Source: Actinomadura rupiterrae (GTDB taxonomy: Bacteria; Actinomycetota; Actinomycetes; Streptosporangiales; Streptosporangiaceae). From it: DNA of 64,000 nucleotides. The position numbers were made by a program, and so were the translations under genes. The notes beneath the pieces are model-generated. The model ran no database searches, was not told the DNA's origin, and saw nothing but the letters and a program-made list of their open reading frames with translations. Where the stretch lies: positions 682,001 to 746,000 of the forward strand of contig NZ_JAMZEA010000004.1 of assembly GCF_024172125.1 (NCBI RefSeq), in the 5' to 3' direction. Below, piece after piece: positions 59,986-64,000 of the stretch (positions are counted from its first letter, which is position 1; each line of letters opens with the position of its first letter).

Positions 59986-60873
59986 ATGCGAACCCTGAAC
60001 AAGGTTCTCACCGCTGCGACGGCGGTCGCGGCGCTCGGCGGGACGGTCCTCGCCACCGCGTCCCCCGCCATGGCGGCCGGTCGCAACGGAGTTTGCGACA
60101 ACGGCGAATTCTGCCTCTATTACAACAGCGGCCAGAAGGGCTCGGTCTCGGACTTCACCGGGTCCGTCGCGGACTACGGCGCGAAGCAGCCCGGCTGCTA
60201 CGACTTCAAGGGCGCGGGCGCCGGCAAGGGCAAGTGCGTGAAGAACGCCGCCGCCTCCGTCTGGAACCGCACCGGAAAGACCGTCCGAGTCTACTTCAAC
60301 TCCAACTACGGCGGCAAGTACCAGGACTTCAAGGCCGGCACCAAGGGCAACCTGAACTCCGGCCTGAAGAACCAGAACGCCTCGCACGCGGTCGGCCCGA
60401 CCAACCGCGTCAACATGTCCTGGGCGCTGTACAAGACCGGCGGCGGCCACATCAGCTGCCCGTTCGACGGCTACACCACCACGCCCGGACGCCACGAGGG
60501 CACCGACATCGCCCGCGGCATCGGCTCCGACGTGCACGCGCTGACCAGCGGCAAGGTCATCTACATCGCGCGCGGCTACAACGGCCGGTCCGGCCTGTCC
60601 ACGATCTCGATCTACAACGCGACGCTGAAGAAGACGGTCATCTACCTGCACTCCGCGCCGCGCTCCGGGCTGCGCGTGGGCCAGAACGTCTCCCGCGGCC
60701 AGATCATCGCCGACGAGGCCTGGCACGGCGTCTCCACCGCCGGCGCCGCGCACACCCACGTCGAGATGCGCCTCGGCTACCAGAAGCTCGCCGCCAAGAG
60801 CGTCGGCGACCCCCGCCTGGACAACCCGAACCCGATCTCGTTCTGGCTGTCCCAGGGCTACAACTACCGCTGA
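59986..60873 (+). CDS. secreted I36-domain protein with M23 peptidase
   Basis: A 295-residue protein. Signal peptide (to about residue 30, ASPAMA). Residues 32-125 are an I36-like domain (NGVCDNGEFCLYYNSG, VRVYFNSNYGG) with four cysteines. The C-terminal domain is a lysostaphin-type M23 fold: GRHEGTDIARG supplies His and Asp, AHTHVEMRL the second His pair. It cuts peptidoglycan cross-links or binds them. AGAAGGAG precedes the ATG. Its first 130 residues are nearly identical to the next gene. Confidence 0.82.
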   Translation: MRTLNKVLTAATAVAALGGTVLATASPAMAAGRNGVCDNGEFCLYYNSGQKGSVSDFTGSVADYGAKQPGCYDFKGAGAGKGKCVKNAAASVWNRTGKTVRVYFNSNYGGKYQDFKAGTKGNLNSGLKNQNASHAVGPTNRVNMSWALYKTGGGHISCPFDGYTTTPGRHEGTDIARGIGSDVHALTSGKVIYIARGYNGRSGLSTISIYNATLKKTVIYLHSAPRSGLRVGQNVSRGQIIADEAWHGVSTAGAAHTHVEMRLGYQKLAAKSVGDPRLDNPNPISFWLSQGYNYR

Positions 60874-60901
60874 TCCCGGCGACGACCCAGCTTCAGGAAG
60901 G

Positions 60902-61855
60902 ATGACCGTGTCGAACAGGACTACACGGATGCTCGGCGTCGCCGCTGCCGCGGTGACGCTCGGCAGCGCGGTGGTGGCCACCGCGTCCCCCGCCATGGCG
61001 GCCGGCCGCAACGGCGTGTGTGACAACGGCGAGTTCTGCCTCTACTTCAACAGTGGCGAGAAGGGCTCGGTGTCGGACTTCACCGCGTCCGTCGCCGACT
61101 ACGGGACGAAGCAGCCGGGCTGCTTCGACTTCAAGGGCCCGGGCGCCGGCAAGGGCAAGTGCGTCAAGAACTCCGCGGCGTCGGTGTGGAACCGCACCGG
61201 CAAGACCGTCCGGGTGTACTTCAACTCGAACTACGGCGGCCGGTCGCAGGACTTCAAGGCGGGCGCGAAGGGCAACCTGAACGCCGGGCTGAAGAACCAG
61301 AACGCCTCGCACAAGATCAACCCGGGTTCGGGCGGCGGCCCGGGCGGCGGCTGCAAGACCGACGGCACCAACACCAAGGCCCCGTCCACGATCCTGGTGT
61401 ACCGGACCGGCTCGCACCGCGTGGAGCGGGTCAACTTCAAGTACTACGTCAAGAACGTCCTGCCGAACGAGTGGGTGTCGAGCTGGCCGCAGCAGTCGCT
61501 GCGCGCCGGTGCGATGGCGGTCAAGAGCTACGCCTGGTGGTGGGCGATGCACTCGACCCGCAAGACCTCCGGCGGCCAGTGCTTCGACGTGTACGACAGC
61601 ACGTCGAGCCAGGTCTACCGTCCGGGCTCCGCCAAGGCGTCGACGAACGCCGCGGTGGACGCGACGTGGGGCGTGCGGATGAACCGCGGCGGCTCGATCT
61701 TCATGGCGCAGTACTGCTCCACCTCGACCGCGTGCGGCGCCTGGCGCAACGGCGACTGGATGTCGCAGTACGGCTCCCGCGACAAGGCCCGCGCGGGCTG
61801 GAGCTACACGCGCATCCTGAAGGCCTACTACAGCCGGATCACCCTCAGCTCGTAG
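60902..61855 (+). CDS. secreted I36-domain protein with SpoIID/LytB domain
   Basis: A 317-residue protein with the same signal peptide and I36-like domain as the preceding gene, a glycine-rich linker (GSGGGPGGG), and a C-terminal SpoIID-type domain: YVKNVLPNEWVSSWPQQSLR, AGAMAVKSYAWWW and a conserved cysteine pair. SpoIID family proteins are lytic transglycosylases acting on denuded glycan. The duplication of the N-terminal domain with a different catalytic end indicates domain shuffling. AGGAAGGATG context at the start. Confidence 0.82.
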   Translation: MTVSNRTTRMLGVAAAAVTLGSAVVATASPAMAAGRNGVCDNGEFCLYFNSGEKGSVSDFTASVADYGTKQPGCFDFKGPGAGKGKCVKNSAASVWNRTGKTVRVYFNSNYGGRSQDFKAGAKGNLNAGLKNQNASHKINPGSGGGPGGGCKTDGTNTKAPSTILVYRTGSHRVERVNFKYYVKNVLPNEWVSSWPQQSLRAGAMAVKSYAWWWAMHSTRKTSGGQCFDVYDSTSSQVYRPGSAKASTNAAVDATWGVRMNRGGSIFMAQYCSTSTACGAWRNGDWMSQYGSRDKARAGWSYTRILKAYYSRITLSS

Positions 61856-61869
61856 TCGGCTGAGCGTGA

Positions 61870-61924
61870 GCCCTGCTCCCTGGGGATCGGCTCTTTCGAG
61901 AGCGGTTCCTTTAGGGAGCAGGGC
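61870..61924 (+). terminator. hairpin terminator
   Basis: Perfect 12-bp arms, GCCCTGCTCCCT (61870-61881) and AGGGAGCAGGGC (61913-61924), with an inner GGCTCTTTCGAGAGC-like hairpin. It lies 15 bp after the SpoIID gene. Confidence 0.75.
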
Positions 61925-62048
61925 ACCGGGCCACGGTTTCCGGGGGCAGGCAAGGGCGAACGCCTAGGCCCAGCCCCCGGGAACCGGCCCGGCCCGTGGT
62001 TCCCCGCCGTGCTCCCATCGGCGGGGGACTTCGGCGTTTACGGCCGCG

Positions 62049-63365
62049 CTACGGCGCGTTGACGATGACCTGGAAGTTGACCGGGCGGCTGCCTGGGAAG
62101 GCGACCTTCCCGGACGCGTCCAGCATCTTGAAGCGGACGTAGCAGAAACCGGCCTGCTTCGGCGTCGTGATGTCGGTCCGGATGTCGACCATCTGGCCGG
62201 GCCCGGTGTCCTTGATGGGGACCCTGGTCCTCGTCCGGCACTGGTCCGCCTTCTGCGGACCGTCGAGCCGCTGCAGCGAATAGCCCTTCCAAGGCACGGT
62301 CCCGGCGTTCTTGAGCCGCCATATCTTGGCGATCGTCTGACCGGGTCCGACATGGGTGCAGTCGGCTAACGTCATGTCCGCGATGAACGTGGCCGCGTCG
62401 CCCTTGTGCAGGGGCGGGGCCAGCGGCGGGTGCGGCGGACGCACCGGACACACGTACGCGGCCCCGGCCGCCGCCGCCGACGGCGTGCCGGACGGAACCG
62501 GAGCATGGTTGTTCGAGGCGGATTGGTGCTGGGTGAAGACGATGCTCAGCACCACCGAGGTGCCTACGGTGGCGACCCCGACGAGCCCGAACGCGATGAG
62601 CGTGCGATGCCGCCTGAACCGTCCCTTCGGTTCCGGTGCGGGGAGGGCCACCGGGACGCCGACCGCGATCACCTGCTGGCCGGGCTCGTGCGGATACGTG
62701 GGCGCGAAAGCCGGCTCGGCGATCGGCTCGGGAAGCGTGCCGACGGACGTCCTGGGCTGCCCGGACGTCCCGGGCGTGCCGGATGTCCCGGACGGGCCGG
62801 ACGGGCCGGAGGTCCACGGCTGGTCGGATGTGCTGGGCGCGTCGGACGGGCCGGAATCGGCGGACGTTCGTGGTGGTGCTGACGGGGTGGAGGCGGCTGC
62901 CGCTGCCGGTGTCGCCGTCGCTTCGTCCGGCGGGGTGGGCGGGAGCGGCACGGAGGCCGATGGCTCGCCGACCAGCGCCTGTGTCGATGGTCCAAGGCCT
63001 GCCGGAACGCCCGCCGGCCGCCTTGCCGAAGTGGCCGCCTGGTTCGCGGCCGGGGTCTCCGCCGGAGGCTCGGCCGGGGTCTCCGGTCGGCCTCCCGCGC
63101 CCGCGGTCCTGACCGTGAGGTTCGCCTTCTCCCAGCGCTCACGGTAGTCGTCCGGGTCCGCGCCGCACGCCTTCACGAACTCGGCGGTCGTCCCCCAGCT
63201 GGGGAGCCGGTTGCCCTTCGTGGCCTCGTACAGCGTCGTGTGTGAGATCGCGCCCGATCGGCCGGACATCTCCCGAAATGAGGGGTTGCCAACCGAGGCT
63301 CGCAGTTCCCGCAGAGCCGACGCGAAGTCCGCGACCGCCTCCGCCCGTGCACGCTTGTCGTCCAC
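62049..63365 (-). CDS. HTH protein with transmembrane helix and NBR1-Ig-like domain
   Basis: A 438-residue protein. Residues about 10-85 are a Cro-like helix-turn-helix (MSGRSGAISHTTLYEATKG, LPSWGTTAEFVKACG). A 150-residue Pro/Ser/Thr/Gly-rich linker follows, then a transmembrane helix (LIAFGLVGVATVGTSVVLSIV). The exterior part, residues about 325-438, fits the NBR1-Ig-like fold (ADMTLADCTHVGPGQTIAKI, WRLKNAGTVPWKG). This arrangement is frequent in actinomycetes and is thought to link cell-surface state to DNA binding; mechanism unproven. Runs of GTSGTPGTSG-like repeats occur in the linker. Confidence 0.78.
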   Translation of the reverse strand: MDDKRARAEAVADFASALRELRASVGNPSFREMSGRSGAISHTTLYEATKGNRLPSWGTTAEFVKACGADPDDYRERWEKANLTVRTAGAGGRPETPAEPPAETPAANQAATSARRPAGVPAGLGPSTQALVGEPSASVPLPPTPPDEATATPAAAAASTPSAPPRTSADSGPSDAPSTSDQPWTSGPSGPSGTSGTPGTSGQPRTSVGTLPEPIAEPAFAPTYPHEPGQQVIAVGVPVALPAPEPKGRFRRHRTLIAFGLVGVATVGTSVVLSIVFTQHQSASNNHAPVPSGTPSAAAAGAAYVCPVRPPHPPLAPPLHKGDAATFIADMTLADCTHVGPGQTIAKIWRLKNAGTVPWKGYSLQRLDGPQKADQCRTRTRVPIKDTGPGQMVDIRTDITTPKQAGFCYVRFKMLDASGKVAFPGSRPVNFQVIVNAP

Positions 63366-63686
63366 CGGGTGAAGCTAACAGCGCTCCCACGCTTCTCTCA
63401 AGCTCAAACACATATCGGCAAGTGAGCGCCCATGAGCTGCGCTTTTCTCCATGTTTTAGCGGTAAACGAGCAGGAATCCGTGGCTAACCTCACCAGCTTC
63501 CTGACGATTTCCTGAATGCGAGCAGAACGCCATCGTCACCGAAGGCGTCTCGCCGTCTAACCGAGTGTCACGAAACGAGTCCGCTCGATCGCCGCGAGTT
63601 TCGGACGGGCCGCCGGACGCACGGCGGTCCGTCCGGTCCGTCCGGTCCGTCCGGTCCGTTCGGTGCGGCCGGGGGCGTCAGGAGCG
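63366..63686. other. intergenic region with 9-bp tandem repeats
   Basis: No gene. Around 63626-63662 the unit GGTCCGTCC is repeated about four times. The part near 63,380-63,480 is AT-rich and probably carries the promoter of the HTH gene. Confidence 0.45.
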
Positions 63687-64000
63687 TCAGGAGCGGAGGA
63701 AGGTGAGGACGGCCAGGACGCGCCGGTGCGCATCGGCGTCCGGCGGCAGGTCGAGCTTGGCGAGGATGTTGTTGATGTGCTTGCCGACGGCCGCCGCCGA
63801 GACCGTGAGGTCCTGGGCGATGGCGGCATTGGAGCGGCCCTGCGCCATGAGCGCGAGCACCTCGCGTTCGCGCGGGGTGAGCCGGTCCAGCGGGTCGCGC
63901 CGGCGGCTCAGCAGGTGGCGGACCACTTCGGGGTCGATGACGGTGCCGCCGTCCGCGACCGTCCGGACGGCCTCGGCGAAGTCGGCGACGTCCATGACGC
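63687..64000 (-). CDS. LuxR-family response regulator, C-terminal part (runs off the window)
   Basis: The visible 104 or so residues contain the end of a receiver domain (DFAEAVRTVADGGTVIDPEVV) and a complete LuxR helix-turn-helix (LTPREREVLALMAQGRSNAAI, VGKHINNILAKLDL). The N-terminal receiver with the phosphoacceptor Asp lies beyond base 64000. Such proteins pair with NarX-type histidine kinases. Confidence 0.88.
   Translation of the reverse strand, partial: VMDVADFAEAVRTVADGGTVIDPEVVRHLLSRRRDPLDRLTPREREVLALMAQGRSNAAIAQDLTVSAAAVGKHINNILAKLDLPPDADAHRRVLAVLTFLRS

Noticed and set aside
58504..61026. An 840-codon minus-strand frame opposite the kinase and cell-wall genes
   Set aside because: It is the antisense shadow of genes with clear domains on the plus strand; high GC content keeps the frame open.
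1..64000. Integrase or excisionase gene expected for the element
   Set aside because: No tyrosine or serine recombinase motifs were recognised in any frame here; it is probably outside the window.
1..64000. Insertion sequences or transposases
   Set aside because: None recognised; rearrangement signs are better explained by homologous or site-specific recombination.

Overview
This is a GC-rich (strong G/C bias at third codon positions) actinobacterial window. Gene content fits a filamentous actinomycete near Thermomonosporaceae/Actinomadura, but that placement is inference. Two parts can be separated. Positions 1 to about 55,020 look like integrated mobile DNA. Positions from about 55,080 to the end look like ordinary chromosome. 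The junction is the 3' half of a tRNA-Ser(GCT) gene at 55,021-55,076, cut in its anticodon loop, which is a typical scar of tyrosine-recombinase integration. No integrase gene is visible in the window.

1-24 kb holds the element backbone and cargo. There is an ICE-like replication/maintenance block (DUF2637 membrane protein, ArdC-primase fusion, superinfection-immunity peptide) and a GntR regulator with two matching AGTGG-N6-CCACT operator candidates. Next come an ATP-binding anti-sigma-like protein and a secreted NucA/NucB-type nuclease. A cell-wall-like operon follows (MurC-, Ddl- and MurF-like ligases, with XRE and HAD neighbours). The block ends with a mobilization module (relaxase, MobC, candidate oriT of three perfect inverted repeats) and an MFS exporter translationally coupled to an S9 peptidase.

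24.3-55.0 kb is a CRISPR island flanked by two 191-bp direct repeats (24,651-24,841 and 54,833-55,023). Each is preceded by the relic of a type I-E array, and one abuts the tRNA half. Inside are a complete type I-B (Cst1/Cst2/Cas5t-like) operon, cas6-cas8-cas7-cas5-cas3-cas4-cas1-cas2, on the minus strand, and three arrays of one repeat family with 35, 10 and 22 repeats. Arrays 1 and 3 share 65 identical leader bases. A type III-D-like operon (40.1-51.2 kb, minus) follows: HD-less Cas10 with GGDD, a Cas7-Csx10 fusion, a Cas7-Cas7 fusion, Csx19, a CARF-HEPN candidate effector, another RAMP and two small coupled ORFs. A membrane-anchored SAVED protein is transcribed divergently from it. Upstream sits a gene that fuses a ThiF/E1-like adenylyltransferase domain to a Cas6 domain. 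Decay products (a cas6 relic, degenerate repeats, a truncated ATPase) show the island was rearranged more than once.

The most notable candidate system is the III-D module with two predicted cyclic-oligoadenylate readers (soluble CARF-HEPN and membrane SAVED) plus the ThiF-Cas6 chimera. Cas10 would make the signal on target-RNA binding, the HEPN protein would cut RNA, and the SAVED protein would act at the membrane. All effector assignments are predictions from motifs.

55.1-64 kb is chromosome-like: an F420-dependent oxidoreductase, an M15 peptidase, an OmpR-type two-component pair, a run of secreted cell-wall proteins (two sharing an I36-like N-terminal domain), an HTH/NBR1-Ig membrane regulator, and a LuxR-type regulator that runs off the end.
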